A stretch of 64,000 nucleotides of DNA from Pestalotiopsis fici W106-1 (taxonomy: Eukaryota; Ascomycota; Sordariomycetes; Amphisphaeriales; Sporocadaceae), in NCBI RefSeq assembly GCF_000516985.1, contig NW_006917095.1:1865077-1929076 (forward strand), in the 5' to 3' direction. Below are positions 23,352 to 35,808 of the stretch, in pieces. Both the position numbers and the translations under genes were made by a program. A model generated the notes under the pieces. The model did not search any database. It was not told the DNA's origin and worked only from the letters and a program-made list of their open reading frames with translations. Numbering within the stretch: position 1 is the first letter of the stretch; every line of letters starts with the position of its first letter.

Positions 23352-25285
23352 CTATTCCAAAAACGTGAACAAATTCGTGTGCAGTATGTTCATGGCTCTC
23401 GTAGCTTCCCTGGCATCTATGACACAGCTAATGTTGATTTCACTGGCACCTATATCACAATCAGGTTAGTAAATGTTCTGTCATTTTCGAAGGGTGCCTA
23501 GAACGTAGGCATTACTACTCACCTTGGGATATCATTTCGATATTCACATTGTGTTCTCCCAATGTCGAAAACATGCGTCCTGCTATGCCGATCATGTTCT
23601 TCATCTCAGCACCGACCAGACTGAGGATAGCCATGTGCTGCAGCGTGGAGACATCGCCGCAGTCCTCGAGTTCCTTTATGGCGGCTTCAAAGTGGGTAGG
23701 GCTCGCGTCAGCCGAGTGGATAGCCATGGAGACGTGGACCTCGGACGTGGAGATGAGGTCGACACTGATGCAGTGACTGTTGAGAATGGCGAATACGCGG
23801 GCAAAGAAGCCGTGGGATATCGACCGCTTGTTCGAGTGTACGTTGATGACGGCAATGTTGTCCTTGATGGTGACGGCAGTGGGCCGCCTGGGAGTCTTTC
23901 GGGCAGACGGGTCCGAAGGGGGCGAGCGCTTGATCTGTCTGTGAGGCGACTGTACGGGGTCAGGAACCACAATGGTGCCCAGACCCTTGGGGTTCTTGAC
24001 GTTCTTGATGCGGATCTGTATCGGCGGCTCGGCCTTGATCACCTGGTCCATGGTCAGGTGGTGAATGACCTCGGAACCGTAAAAGGTCAACTCGGCAGCT
24101 TCCGAGGGCGTGATGGAGCTGAGGAGCCGTGCGGTCGGCACCTTGGTCGGGTCTGCCGTGAAGATTCCGTCAACCTCCTTCCAGACTTGCAACTCGTTGG
24201 CCTTGAGGCCGACGGCCACGAGGGCGGCGCAAAGATCTGTGTAGCCTCGGCCAATGTCACCGTCCATCAGACTACCTGGCACGTTGCCGAAGAAGCCCGT
24301 GACCACGGGAATTCTCGAGCCGCATGCTTGTATTCTCTTCTGGAACAGTGCGGCGGCATCACGGTAAAAAGTGGGCGAAAGGCTCTCTGAGCTGTCGTAG
24401 TGCATGATATCGGAAAGGTCGACATACTCGGCATCGACTTGCTGAATAGAAAGTTAGCCCATCTGGGTATTGCGTATACCATGGATACCATCAAGAAGTA
24501 ATACGAACCCTATCTCTCAACAAATATGCCATGAACCTGCAGCTCAACTTCTCGCCAAAGCTAACAACCCTGTCCTTGGACCTAGCATTGACCTCGAGGT
24601 TGAAGCGCTTGGCGGCAATAATGTAGTCAATCAGCTCCTGGCAGTCGTTCTCGATATCGGCCGAGACCTGCTTCTGCAGCTCTGGGTCCTTGACAAAGGA
24701 TTGGATGGCAAAGATGTGGTCGTTGCAGATTTCTTGGATCAGGGCTCTGGCCTCTTCCAGGTACTCGGTCTGGGTCGCATCGTTGCTAGTGGCGGCGGCA
24801 ATAGCCCGCAGGTGCTTGAAGACGCCGAGAAGTCTGTATATAGGAGAAAGACGCAGTATGTGAGTAAATTGTCGCTTCCATGGTCTGTCTTGTTGTCTGT
24901 GGGGAGGGCACTGCCTGACTCACCGGCTGGTAGTTCCAGTAACCTTTTTGCCTGTACTCCGCGCGGAGCAGACGACGACAACCTTGCTGGTATCCAAGCT
25001 GGCTCTACATGGCAAACATCAGTATGATTGCACAAGTCTGTGAGGAACTGATTCTATCGTACCGTACAATGTCTTCGGCAATCTGCGAGAGAGAGAGCGC
25101 GCAACAGTCAGCGGTTATTCTTCATCGTCTCTCGCGTGCGTGGAGGGAGCGGGAAGAAAAGGCGCAAGGGCAAGTCCAAGAAACCAACATACCTTGTCGG
25201 GAAACTTTCCTACACTCGTGCCGCCAAATTTCTGAACAACCCAGCCATTTTCTGAGGTATTGCCGTGGAGAACGGATGCGGTCAT
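23352..25285 (-). CDS. hom3: Aspartate kinase (aspartokinase)
   Basis: Six exons on the minus strand: 25285-25193, 25082-25063, 25004-24924, 24833-24509, 24441-23523 and 23449-23352, giving 511 residues (yeast Hom3 has 527). The N-terminus has the kinase phosphate loop KFGGTSVGKFPDK (from Lys19). Later come VVSFGEKLSCRFMAYLLRDR, VVTGFFGNVPG and the substrate-site block GDIGRGYTDLCAALVAVGLK. Two C-terminal ACT domains (INVHSNKRSISHGFFARVFA and MKNMIGIAGRMFSTLGEHNV) bind the feedback inhibitor threonine. It catalyses ATP-dependent phosphorylation of L-aspartate, the first step to threonine, methionine and homoserine. Exon 2 has only 20 nt, and the fourth intron begins with the weak donor GTTCGT, chosen because it alone keeps frame. 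Confidence 0.94.
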
Positions 25286-26446
25286 TTTGGAAAGAAGAAA
25301 GAAAGAAAAGAGCCCAGAAAGGGAAGTCGGATCTCAGTTCTTGGGGGCGCCTCTTCTGCGGCAATCGGTCGCAAGCGGTGATTGGCGGGGTAGACTTCCT
25401 GTTTCAATATTCCAATATAAGAAAAAGCGAAGGACCGACAATATAGTCGAAAGAAGGAAAATCAACAGCCCCAGATGGCTGTTTGTCGGCGTATACCAAA
25501 AAGAAAGCACAGGGCAAAAAAATGAAGACTGGATATTCTAGTATAACCAGAAGCCTACTCTAAAACACCCAAGAGGTTAAATGTTGGACAGCAAACGAGC
25601 GGTTAGGTAGACATAGCAGCATCCACCCGTTGACTCGTTGTACAGATTGACACGACGAAAAGCTCCGCCGAATCGGAGCAGCAGCAAAAAAAATTATGAC
25701 AATGGGGTCCAGCGGTCTCGGTCAGTGGGGCAATCCAAAGGGACTAGAGGGGGGCCAGGGACCCCTCCATCCTTGAAATCGGGTAGACATCATAGCGGGG
25801 TCTCTTTGGTTCAAGCCAGACGGTAATGGTGCGTGCCTTGCATGAGCCATGAGCCTACAAAACATTTGTGACTGAACTCTGGAAAAGATCCAATGTTGTC
25901 ACTTGCATATTACTCACATTATCCCTGTGTGTGTCTGTCTGGTTTACTCTCTGCTACTGCAGGTCAGAAGCTTCGCATCTTTCGTGTCAAGTCATCATTT
26001 TCAGGACACGACTTCTCGGTGAAGGATGATGAGATTGAGAAACCATCACCAATGAAAGCGACATGACACACGCAAAAAGAGCAGTTTCATGTTTGCTGGG
26101 AATGGTTCATGATCTGGACCAACTGTCTTGATACTCTTTCTTCAGAAGCCTAGATACATTATGCATAGATTTGTGTACCGTTGGGAAGTCGATCTATAAA
26201 TATTATTATTACATCATCTCCACTGATCAGAGGACATGCTCTTCGCCAATTGTCATGATCCAGCATTGCTGCTTCCAATCGATCAAAAATGACAGTATCT
26301 CGGGATCGTTACACCATGATCATGCGTCGACACGACTACGAAGCATGAATTTCAATATTTTTCCTGACTGGTGTGATTCTCGGCCATCTTTCGTGAGAGG
26401 TGAAAACAGTAAAGAAACACATTGTGCGGCGGCAAGCCACAAGGTA
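25286..26446. other. Gap, hom3 promoter side
   Basis: 1.16 kb between the hom3 start and the stop of the secreted-protein gene. Purine-rich near 25290-25330 on the plus strand. No gene seen. Confidence 0.5.
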
Positions 26447-26563
26447 TCACCATACAGTCCCGATGAGTTCCTGATCCAGCTCAAAGCACTCCAACTCTGC
26501 CACATTAACCGTCCGACACGTGGCCGCCCGAATCGCCCGAGCCACACACTCGACATTATTATC

Positions 26564-26595
<32 letters not shown>

Positions 26596-27181
26596 TGCTG
26601 CCGCTAGGGGCGACCGTCGAGCGGCGAAGGGCCATGCGAAAGCCGACATGGACGCCATACAGGAGGACATCTTCGCCCGCCTCGCCGCGCTCGGGATCGT
26701 AGCCGGCGACCAGCGTGCGCCGGTCGTCCCGGATGCACCGCCGCTCCGTCAGGTCGGCGTCGGCCAGGCCGCACTCTTGGAGCGTGTGGTGGATAATGGC
26801 CTCGCACCACTGCTGCCGCCGCTGGCCCGTCCCCGGCAGGAGGAGAGTCCAGTCGAGGTAAATTTTATCTTCTTCTTCGTCTTCTTCTCCTCCCTTCTTT
26901 GCCTCTGTCGTGGTAGCGTTCCGCCGCACGTAGGAGCAATGAGGAAAAGTTATGGGCATCCAATTCCAGGCGTTTTGGCAGTCTTCTGGTTGTAGCGAGA
27001 GAAACGTCGTGTTTAATATAAATTGCCCATCTACAATCTGGCCTATGCGTGAGCCGTCGTGTATCGTGGATGCCGCCGCTGCCACCATAAGGTCATCTTC
27101 GTGGGTTTTCGTGTCGGTTCCGTGTGTCGATTGTATAGCCGCGGCGAGCAAAGTCGCAGCTATAATGATTGTGTTGCGCAT
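26447..27181 (-). CDS. Predicted secreted cysteine-containing protein, unknown function
   Basis: A single exon of 244 residues, started at the ATG for MRNTIIIAATLLAAAIQSTH, a classical signal peptide with a likely cut after ...THG. The mature part has eight Cys (in PEDC, PHCS, WCEA, QECG, RRCI, VECV, ATCR, LECF), an even number suited to disulfides. It also has an acidic run (GGEEDEEEDK) and a Gly-Asn repeat (NGNGNGNGNGDNN) encoded by tandem CCGTTG hexamers. I recognise no domain. Its size, signal peptide and Cys content fit a secreted effector-like or cell-wall protein, but that is inference. The flanking DNA is gene-poor. Confidence 0.6.
26565..26594. repeat. Hexanucleotide (CCGTTG)5 coding repeat
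   Basis: Five perfect CCGTTG units (CAACGG on the coding strand) encode the Gly-Asn repeat of the secreted protein at 26447-27181. Confidence 0.95.
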
Positions 27182-28073
27182 ACTGAGATCAACTTGCACG
27201 ACAACCAAGCGAAAACAAATAAGGATTCCGTAATTAGGCCCAAGTTATGAGAGAAATGTTGAAATGCCCGGCCAGAGTTCGAGAGCCGAGAGTGTCTTCA
27301 AGTCGCCAAAGCAGTGACGAAAGCCAGTGCAGCTACAATAATCATTTGACAGGTCCAGATGGAGAGACACTTGGAATATTCTCGCGAGAAGAAGAAAAAC
27401 CGTTTTATTCACTTCTAATGACTGTCGCCCCATATTCAAATTTTGGTCAGTTTTCTATACGATGAAAATAAAAGAAAGGCTGACTGACCCACATCTTGGC
27501 CAATTGAGTCAGGCCGTTATTATTTATAGTCGACATGGGCCACGATGTTCCCTGGATCTGTGTACGTCGTGCCCACCCGTGCTCTGAGCTCCTCGTCACT
27601 CAAATGACCCTCGAAAATTTCTTCACCTTGACTTACAAAACAGGGTTCTTGTTAGGGAACAATTGCAGGAATTAAAGAAAGTACTTGATAGCAAGCTCGA
27701 CCCTCGGATCAACTATGCTGGATCTAGCATGAACCAAAAAGCTGTCTTTTGTTATATAACTCTCGAATCCGTGGGCGTTCATTGCTTATTAGTACAAAAC
27801 CCAGTGTCAAAATTGTATCACTATTGCTTGATTCAAGAGCGAAAAGAGATATTGTATTGCTACATCAACCCTGTCCTCATCATGATCATAACGCTAAAGC
27901 CGCTATTGACCAATAACCAGATAAATAACGTTTTGATATATTGCTTCCCATTGCAGCTTCTTTCGTTTATCCTGCATTGTCCGTGTATGCCCTTCTTTTA
28001 CTTCGTAAGTCGTAGTCGTCATGAATTGTCATCCATATATAATGACAGATAAAAACAATAGAATACATATTCG
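27182..28073. other. Gap with promoter of secreted gene; AT-rich right half
   Basis: Apart from the exon-like fragment at 27520-27651, this interval shows nothing. The right half is AT-rich, and its long plus-strand frame (27663-28052) looks like composition rather than protein. Confidence 0.45.
27520..27651 (-). pseudogene. Orphan exon-like coding fragment
   Basis: After an in-frame stop, the minus strand reads about 43 codons to a TAA at 27522-27520. The last part (EEIFEGHLSDEELRARVG, then TTYTDPGNIVAHVDYK) has the balanced charge and codon use of real protein. There is no ATG. A CTAAC branch-like word sits near 27655, but only AAG-type acceptors follow it. It could be the last exon of a gene whose other exons I cannot find, or a remnant. 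I do not recognise the family. Confidence 0.3.
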
Positions 28074-30621
28074 TTAGAGAATCTCATGGAATCTGGAGTC
28101 CCGGACTGGACTGTGGCTCTTCTTCTTCGCAGGATCTTGGAGGTGGCGCGGTGGACTCAGCTCGGTGCCCATGTGGTCCCTAGCTTCGTCAAAGTATTCA
28201 TCCTCGCTGCTGCTCACTGGCGACACATCGTCAGCGTTGGCCATTGATCTGTGGCCAGCAGAAGTGGCTTCAGAAGCATCTGTTCTTTGCCGGCCGGCCA
28301 TGGCAATAGCACGCATACTAGCGCTGCGTCCGTCCAGGCTAGTCGTGCTGGCATTGTTACTGTCTAGTCCAGTGAGGGCATGACCGCCAATGAATCCCCT
28401 CCTGGCACCGTCTGCAGGCCTGTCGTCATCCGATCTAGAACCGCGGGAGAACCTGGATTTGAACCAGGTCTTGACCTTGGCGCCCTGAGAGGCTTTGTCG
28501 GTAGGTGATGAACTCTCCGATTTTGTCTGCCTGTCGCCTTGTGGTGGTATGCTCACTCTAGCAGCCCTGTCAGTCCTCGAAGTGGCCGGCAGCCTAACAG
28601 GCTGGCCGATGTCGTTGAGTGCGACTTGCTCCTCCTCATCGTGTGTCAGAGTTCCATCTGGTCCGTATTCAGCTATGCCCTCTGGTGAAGCATCACGGCG
28701 AAGACGGTGCAGCGAAATTCTACCAGAAAGTGAGTTGTGATGTCTTCTGGACCTGCTTAGGCGCTTCTCTTGCTCGTGGGTGATCTTTTCTGCTTCCTTC
28801 TTCAATTTGGCTTCGTGCTTCTCCTCAGCCTTCTTCTCCTTCTGTTCAAGTTTCTCCTGTTCTGTAGAAAGTTCTGTTAGTCGAAATTCGAAGGGTACGA
28901 TAGCACAGGACAGCTCACCTTTCAACTTCTTTGCCACAGCGGCAACCTCTCGATCCCGAGCCTTTTCCCTCTCGTGGGCTTCTTTCTTGGCTTCAGCCTC
29001 GAGCCTCAACTCAGTCAGCCTAGCTTGTTCCTTCTCAGCCTTCTCGTTGATTTCGTCCAACGTAGGCTTGACATTGGCCGCCGCAATCGCATCAATCTCT
29101 TCCTGGCTCATGAATTTGCCAGCACCAATATCGACTTTTCCATGATGCGTCATTCGATCGTCGCTGCGAGATTGTGCTGTAGCATGCGCCTTGGCCTCCC
29201 ATTTCTTTGTGGTGGAGGGAGGGACCATGCCCGTCTCAGCTGATATCTTGTCATCGATACCTTTCATACGTGCTTGCACGTTCTTCTGCGCCACAGCCAG
29301 AAGAGCATCGCGGTCCTGTTGTCGCTTCTGCGTGTCGACTTGCGAGAGCTTGGAGTTGAAGATGGACATTTGCTTTCTGATCTGCTGTGACCTCTTCTGG
29401 TCTTCGACAATGTCGCCATCGCTATTGGACCTCCTCCTAGTAAGCTTGCCCCGAACACTAAACCTTCGCATTTGCTTCGACTGTCCGTAGTATTCCTGAT
29501 ATTCTCTGGTCTTCAAGTGGTCTTCGTGGAGCTTAGCCAACCTTTCCTGGGCCAGCTTGTATGCAGCGTCTTGGAGATTGTTGAATTGCATCGGTCTGAC
29601 TTCTTCCTCGCTACTCAAACTATTGATGCTTCTTGTGCGCCTTAGGGGTGTCGAATCCTTGTTGTGTGCCTTCTTTGTCTGGTCAATGACTTTTTGCTGC
29701 TGAGTGAACATCTTCTTGGCCATTGCGACAGCCGAGGCATGCAATTGATCCTCGCGACTTTGCTCTTCGACCTCGGGCTTTACAGGAGGATGTGACGTGA
29801 ACATCTGCCGGTTCATTGTAGTCACGGGAACAGCGCCACCTTTGGGCTGCATCGAATTCGGGCGCGGTGCCTTGTGCACGGCAGTCGCGGCTTTCAAGGC
29901 ATTGCTGGAAGCATTTCCCTTGTCCGGATAATCCTCCTTGGCTGAAGGGGCAGTGTTTGACCTGGGTCGGACAGTCATGGCGCCTTTGGCAGCTATCAGA
30001 GAACGCTGACGGTTCAGAGTCTTGGTTTGGTCAGTCAAAGACAGCTCTGCCGCACGACCTGATCTAAAGGCATGGTTTGCGGCGGAATGGCCATGGTCCG
30101 ACGGTGCCGGCTTCGAAGGCTCATTGTTCTTGGCCGACTTGTGGGCAAGTAGAGCAGCTTGAGCGCCGTGGCTGCTGGGTGACGACGTAGCTGCTACGGG
30201 CATTTTGCGGCTCTGTGCCAGCAGAGCAGCAGTCGAGGCTGAGTTTGAGCTGTCAGGCTTCCAAATTTCGGGCGACTTCTTTGCACTCCAACCCAGGGTT
30301 GCAGCAGCACTGGCAGCGGATCCGTTTGGGAGCAGGCCGATGGATGGATAACTAGGGAGATCTTGAGGTTTGGCGTAGACAAGTCTGCCGGAGTGTGCTA
30401 TTGGGTGAGGGGTGTGTTAACTACAGATAAACGGAAAGCCTCGCGGGAAAAATGATATAGTTATAGTAATGAACGAGCTTATTCGCACCTGCATGTGTAG
30501 TACTATGGGTGTCGTCATGGGTTTTCTGCGCCGCGGCAGCATTCCTCAGCGCGTTGTCGCATACCGAGCAAACGACAGGCTGCGGCTGGCTGGTTGGCTG
30601 CAGTATTGTCCCGGTCGACAT
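28074..30621 (-). CDS. eis1: Eisosome protein 1 (Eis1)
   Basis: Three exons, 30621-30489, 30397-28919 and 28861-28074, give 799 residues. The region after the first intron reads GRLVYAKPQDLPSYPSIGLL, SAASAAATLGWSAKKSPEIW and KPDSSNSASTAALLAQSRK, a conserved block of Pezizomycotina Eis1. The middle has the HASAVAMAKKMFTQQQKV and AAYKLAQERLAKLHEDH segments, then a long charged coiled coil (EEINEKAEKEQARLTELRLE) and a low-complexity tail. Eis1 is a component of eisosomes, the furrow-like plasma-membrane domains built by Pil1/Lsp1. The 57-nt second intron (GTGAGC donor, CTAAC branch, ACAG acceptor) is in frame and stop-free. The start was set at the first ATG of the upstream exon; an in-frame TTG lies further out. 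Confidence 0.87.
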
Positions 30622-32961
30622 CCCTGGCGAGTTACCAAGATCCACATATACTGTCAAGAGCTCGGTTGGGTCGGAGGGGGAGGTCCAGGTATTGGGGGTG
30701 TCAGGTATACGCCCTCGTTTATTTTCCAGGAGTCTGGCGAAATTAAAAGGTCTCGACCCAATAACTCGAACGTTGGCCAGTCGATTATAGGATCAACAAA
30801 CGTTGGAGCTTGTCAGATATAAGGAAAGGAGGAGGTAACGGTCTAAGGATTAAAAAGAAGAAGAAGAAAAATAAGAGGCGCCCGTCATCAATCCAAACAG
30901 ATGGAACTTTCCATCATAGCGTCACACACGGGACAATGACAAGATAAGTACTCAAAGGGTAGGTCTGAAAAGCTTGAGCCTGGGCCCTGATCCCAAGACT
31001 GAGGGTGAGAGAGAGAGAGGCATGCCAGTAGCTAGGTACCAGAAGAAGACTAATGTGCGGTAGATCGAGGTAAGGTATGGTGATGCTAGGTAAGATGGGC
31101 TGCTAGGCGACTGGGGAGCGGCTGGAGCGGGGCCCGGAGAAGAGACTGAGAGGGAAGAAAAAGAGGCCGCTCATCATAGTGCCGTCGTAGTGCCGTTGTC
31201 TAGAGTCACTAGGGGGCATCGGACGACGTTTGGTTCGTCAATCCCAATGTCTCTCAGGGACTACGAAGAGAGAGAGAGAGAGAGCATGGGCAAGTAACAT
31301 GATGTGCCGTGGGAAGCGTCGCCAAGCAGCAACGAGACCGTGACGTCATGTGGCACTTGACGGATAGCCCGCGCGATCCTAGGATGATGGTTTTTGGGGG
31401 GGATTTATTACTATTTGATGGGTGATGCGGTCAGCAGTGAGACAGGGATTCCTAGGAATAAAGCAGCAGAAAAGAGAGACACAATTCCAATATTTCCCAA
31501 TTTCGATCGAGCAAAAGTCGAGGGATAGCCGCGCATCGCAGAGCTTGTTTTGCTCTCTCTTCCTCTCCTACTCCTCTGTGCAAGATGTCAATCCCGGAAA
31601 ATACGGCTCAACTGTTGGTTGCGAGCAGCAGGCGGATACATTTGCTCCAGAAAACTAGAGGGGGAAATATGCGTACTTGTGTAACCATCAAACGCACTTC
31701 TCTGCTTCACCAATGTGACAGGTGCGGCGTGTTATCCGCAGAGCCAGAGGCTGTCGCGCACCGATTAAGTATCCCTGGTGTCCACTACATCACTCCTGCT
31801 TGCAGGGGAGACCCCCCAGAATTCGTCACGGGCCTCCTCATCGCGAGTCCACATTGAGCAGTGACTTGCAGTTGGGCAGATACTCAGATCTGCTTTAGGT
31901 AAGGCAGCTCAGGTCCATGTCAAGATACAAAAATCCCACAAAAGCTGCGGGATGCCGACTGGCCCGTCCGTGTGTGGCTCCTTTAGATGCAACTGGTCTC
32001 GAAGTCCTTGGGTCCAAGGGTCTTCCTATGAGGATCTCACTAAAGTCACTAGTTCAAATCTTAACCTAATGAATGTTTAGTTTTTTTTTTTTCCCCCTCT
32101 CTTTGGCTTTTGTTTTTCTTTTGCGATCCAGATCATAGCCCGTAGCCCGTTCGCTCCAAAAAGTCTGGGCACCTGAAACTATTTCCAGTGCGGACACTTG
32201 CGTCACCGGACGCTTGTGCACCTAGATGGATTGACTACGTCGGCAGTGAAAGAGAACGGAACATACCCGGTGCCAGTTACAATAGCCAGCCACAAGTGCG
32301 GGCTTGATCTGGCCACTGTTTGTACGTATATGCTTGTCTGCCATTCGACCTACCCTGATCTGCCTTTTTGAACTTGATTTTGGGAATAGATTTTGTTCCT
32401 GCAGTGCCGTCGATCTTTTGACTCTACCTGCACTGGATTGCGTGGTTCGTACGCTTGATTAAAGGTTGCAAGGTGATGCTTAACTCTCTCTCTCTCCACC
32501 TAGATTTCTCTTTCTCTTTGATATAATCAATCATGACCCTGCACAATTACCGATGGCATGGGATTCCCAATATCCCAATAATTTCCCAAAGATCCGATTT
32601 CATCTGACAGTCTGACATTTACTTCCATGTAGATTGGGGTATCCTTGACTATATCCGACCATTGTAATTCTCCAGAGGTTTCTCACGGTAACAGCCGGTG
32701 GGTTTTATGTCACCAGTCGGTTCCTGACCGTGCTGGGCCAAACCCTGTTAAAAAACATGGTTGGCCATGGAGCTCCCCTTTGGGCCAAGAAATTACATAT
32801 CCCAACCTCATCATCATTGCCTGCCCCAATTGTAATATTTGGTTGTCCATACAAACCAGCACTTATCAAAAGTAAACATCACGAAACGAAAAAGACCTTA
32901 GTCTTTAATTGCTATTAATTGAAAAGAGAAAAAACCAAGCCCTTTCCTAGGCCATCCCAGC
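30622..32961. other. Long divergent gap between eis1 and the phosphatase gene
   Basis: 2.3 kb with GA-rich tracts (31006-31018 and 31266-31283), a CTAGGTACC word near 31032 and a T-run near 32081-32092. No gene could be supported on either strand. Confidence 0.5.
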
Positions 32962-34348
32962 ATGTCTCGTGAATTCGACAATATACTCAATTTCCGTGAC
33001 GTCGGCAAAACCGTGAATGAGTTCCTTGGCAGAAGGTATCGTCTCGCCCTATTGCCATCTGATATACACCTTTGTAAATTATAATCGACTAACCACAACG
33101 CAGAGCCCTGAAAGAAGGCTTACTCTACCGGTCAGCCCGACCAGGTGGGTTCGTCCCTTTTCATTGCCCTAATATCTTGCCAACCCCCAAATCCCTAACC
33201 TCTGAGGGAGTCTGGCTTACTAAGAACAAAAAAAAAATAGATGACGCCACGGCAGCGGACCGGCAACGGCTCAAGGAGACGTACGGCGTCCGGACGGTAA
33301 TCGACCTGCGGACCAAGACGGAGCACCTCAAGCAAGCCCAGAAGCGGGCGGCCGACCTCAAGGTGCCGGCGCTGCTCGAGTCCAATGCCGCGCTCGCCGA
33401 GCCCGTCCAGATCCCCGGCCTGCGGTACCTCGAGATTCGGGTCACGGGCAAGAAGTTTGAGAATCACCTGATCAAGCAGCTGGGCTGGAGGAGGTACTTG
33501 TAAGTAATCCTCATGAGAAAACAGTTTCTTCCCCTTGCTCTTTGTTCTAGGCGCATTTCACTTGGAGCGTGGGTTTATACTGATCGTTTGACCTGGTTGG
33601 GGGGTGACCATGTAGAAAGTTGATATCGCTATATCTTACCGGTTATCGCATCGAAGCAATTCGTATCATGGCCCATGATGTCATGTTGCCTCGGGGTCTC
33701 GTAGGTATGGGTTTTGACACATTGGACCAGTCTGGGGAAGAGATTGCTCAGGTATGTTGTTTTTCTCAAACTTTTCATGACCCCAAAAGAATCTCCATGC
33801 TATAGTCACCATTTCATGTGTTGCACAGACATACACGTGTGGTTCTCAAGTCTCATCAAATCCGCACATACCTTGTATATAGCCTAGCCCCCAGTCTCTA
33901 CCAAACCATCTCGTCCATAGGAACGAGAGGAGAGAGAAAAAAGATGATGCGCATCCCACTCACGAAACAAGCACAGGCCCTCCGCGCCTTCATTGAGCCA
34001 GCATCCCTCCCCGTCCTGGTACACTGCACCCAGGGCAAGGACCGAACGGGCCTGACGGTGGCCCTATGCCTGCTGATCCTGGGCGTGTCCGTCGACGCCG
34101 TCGCCCACGACTACATGCTCACGCAGACGGCGCTCAATGAAGAGGCGCCGCCCGAGGAGAGGCAGGCGCGGCTCGCCGAGATTGAGGAGATGGGCCTCAC
34201 GCCCGCGTGGGGTGATTGCCCGCCTGATTTCGTGGCCAAGGTCGCCGGGCACCTGCAAGATCAGTATGGAGGCGCCGATAAGTATCTAGATGGCATTGGC
34301 TTTGGTGAGAAGGACAGGAACAAGTTTAGAGAGTTGCTCTTAGCGTGA
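32962..34348 (+). CDS. Fungal tyrosine phosphatase (Y_phosphatase3/Siw14-like fold)
   Basis: Five exons, 32962-33035, 33104-33144, 33241-33499, 33616-33751 and 33977-34348, give 293 residues. The start MSREFDNILNFRDVGKTVNE and the following LLYRSARPDDAT are the hallmark N-terminus of this family. TYGVRTVIDLRTKTEH follows. The catalytic P-loop HCTQGKDRTG carries Cys187 and Arg193 (CX5R). The C-terminus is helical (GGADKYLDGIGFGEKDRNKF). It should hydrolyse phosphotyrosine or related phosphoesters in the cytosol; the substrate is unknown. The last intron, 225 nt, is longest. I chose its acceptor because it joins GEEIAQ to ALRAFIEPASLPVLVHC in frame. Confidence 0.88.
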
Positions 34349-34482
34349 GCTTACGGAATAAGTCACTGGTCGTGGAGGATTAAGACACCATGAGGATATC
34401 AAACGTAATGACTTATGATCTTAAACAGACTACGATTCATCTAGACGAGAGGGATATTGATCTTTTTTTTTTTCATCAATCT

Positions 34483-35808
34483 CTATTTCTTTCTAAATCG
34501 ACCTTGCATCCAGCAACGATACATTTTGAGCTTCTTGGCTCTATTGACGAGTAATCTTCGGTCTACGCCAAGATCTTCTATTTCAAAGACCGCCGTAAAC
34601 GGTGCTGTGGCATCAGCCGTGGCATTTTCTTCCTCGGCATTGGCATTGGCTTCTGCATCTGCTAGGAATGCCTTGCCAGACCAAATGTCGGCAAGCTCAT
34701 CCTGTTCAAAGAAATACACTCTGGTTCCGTCACCACGGATGTAGAAGTTTTCTTCCAGGTAGCGGCCCTTCTTGAACCGGACCTGTGCAAGATCGCCTCT
34801 TCCATAGTCACGGAAGCATACCTCGCCACCTGGCTTCAGGAGGCAGTGGGCATTCTCGACTGCCTTTTTCCACTGGCGTGGGTTCAAGGCGGAGAAGATG
34901 AATATCATGATGACCACATCGACCGAGCCTTCCTCCAGACCTGGAGGAAGCTCTTCACCAGCAGCATCCCAAACATCAGCTTGCATGTAGTCTGTGTTGT
35001 ACTCCTCATGGGCACGCATCACTTCCACGGCCTTTTTCGAAAAGTCACAGGCATGGACTTTTAGTCTAGGGTTCTTATTGTTTGCCAGGATGGGGAAAGC
35101 AGTGTTTCCAGCACCGGCGCCCACTTCGAGAAGAGTTACGGGACCAGCATCTTCTTGCGTGACCTTACCGAGTACAGGGAACTCCTGCTGAAGCCACTTG
35201 CGGTTCTTGAAGAAGTTGGCCGTGTTATTCTTGTAGAATAGGTTCCACCATTTGGCTGGATCCGAATTGAACCTATCTTTGCACACACAAAGTTAGCAAA
35301 GTGCTCCCGAGCTTATTGAATGATGCAAAAATATCATTTTCAAAGTGGCTTGAGTCAGATGGGAGCGAAAGACTAAAACAGGCAGTTGTCATCACATAGA
35401 ATCAGATGAACTATGCGTAAATTTGTGATATCATCACACAAAGCCGACGAATGAAAGGGAGTTTGCTACGATCGCAGGAAGGGGGTAAAACTCACTCTTG
35501 TCAAAGTCGGAGACTGGCGACTGCCGCTGCATCTCATACTGCTGCTCGGCGTACTCCTTGTACGTGTCGTCAGTCTCCACATGATCCCAGGCATTGAACT
35601 CGAAGACATCGTCCTCCTGCTGCAGGTACCGGGACCCAAACTGGAAGGGGTCGCTGCGCTTCTGGTTGTAATCAGGATCATGGCTGCGGTGCGGAGGCGT
35701 GTCGGCAGGCGGCACGACGTGCTCCTGGACGGTCAAATCGGCAGTCTTGTCCAGCAGCTCTTGCTCGATGGCGTGAGCTGGAGGATCCTGCACCGTCGGC
35801 GTGTCCAT
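34483..35808 (-). CDS. trm140: Trm140/METTL2-type tRNA m3C32 methyltransferase
   Basis: Two exons, 35808-35496 and 35276-34483, give 368 residues. I start at the ATG for MDTPTVQDPP; a GTG codon further upstream is in frame. The N-terminal half has FEFNAWDHVETDDTYKEYAE and SPVSDFDK. The second exon opens with RFNSDPAKWWNLFYKNNTAN and FFKNRKWLQQEFP, the diagnostic Abp140/METTL2/6/8 block. The SAM site is LLEVGAGAGNTAFPI, followed by HACDFSKKAVEVM and MIFIFSALNP. The enzyme methylates C32 to m3C in the anticodon loop of tRNA-Thr and tRNA-Ser. The 219-nt intron has a CTAAC branch but ends in AAG. Its stop lies 134 bp from the stop of the converging phosphatase gene. Confidence 0.92.

Noticed and set aside
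25795..25835. tRNA-like T-arm (TTTGG-TTCAAG-CCAGA)
   Set aside because: The loop has six, not seven, bases, and no acceptor, D or anticodon arms could be placed around it.
27663..28052. 129-codon plus-strand frame
   Set aside because: AT-rich, with long Ile/Tyr/Leu/Cys-rich runs as expected from composition; no ATG context or homology that I recognise.
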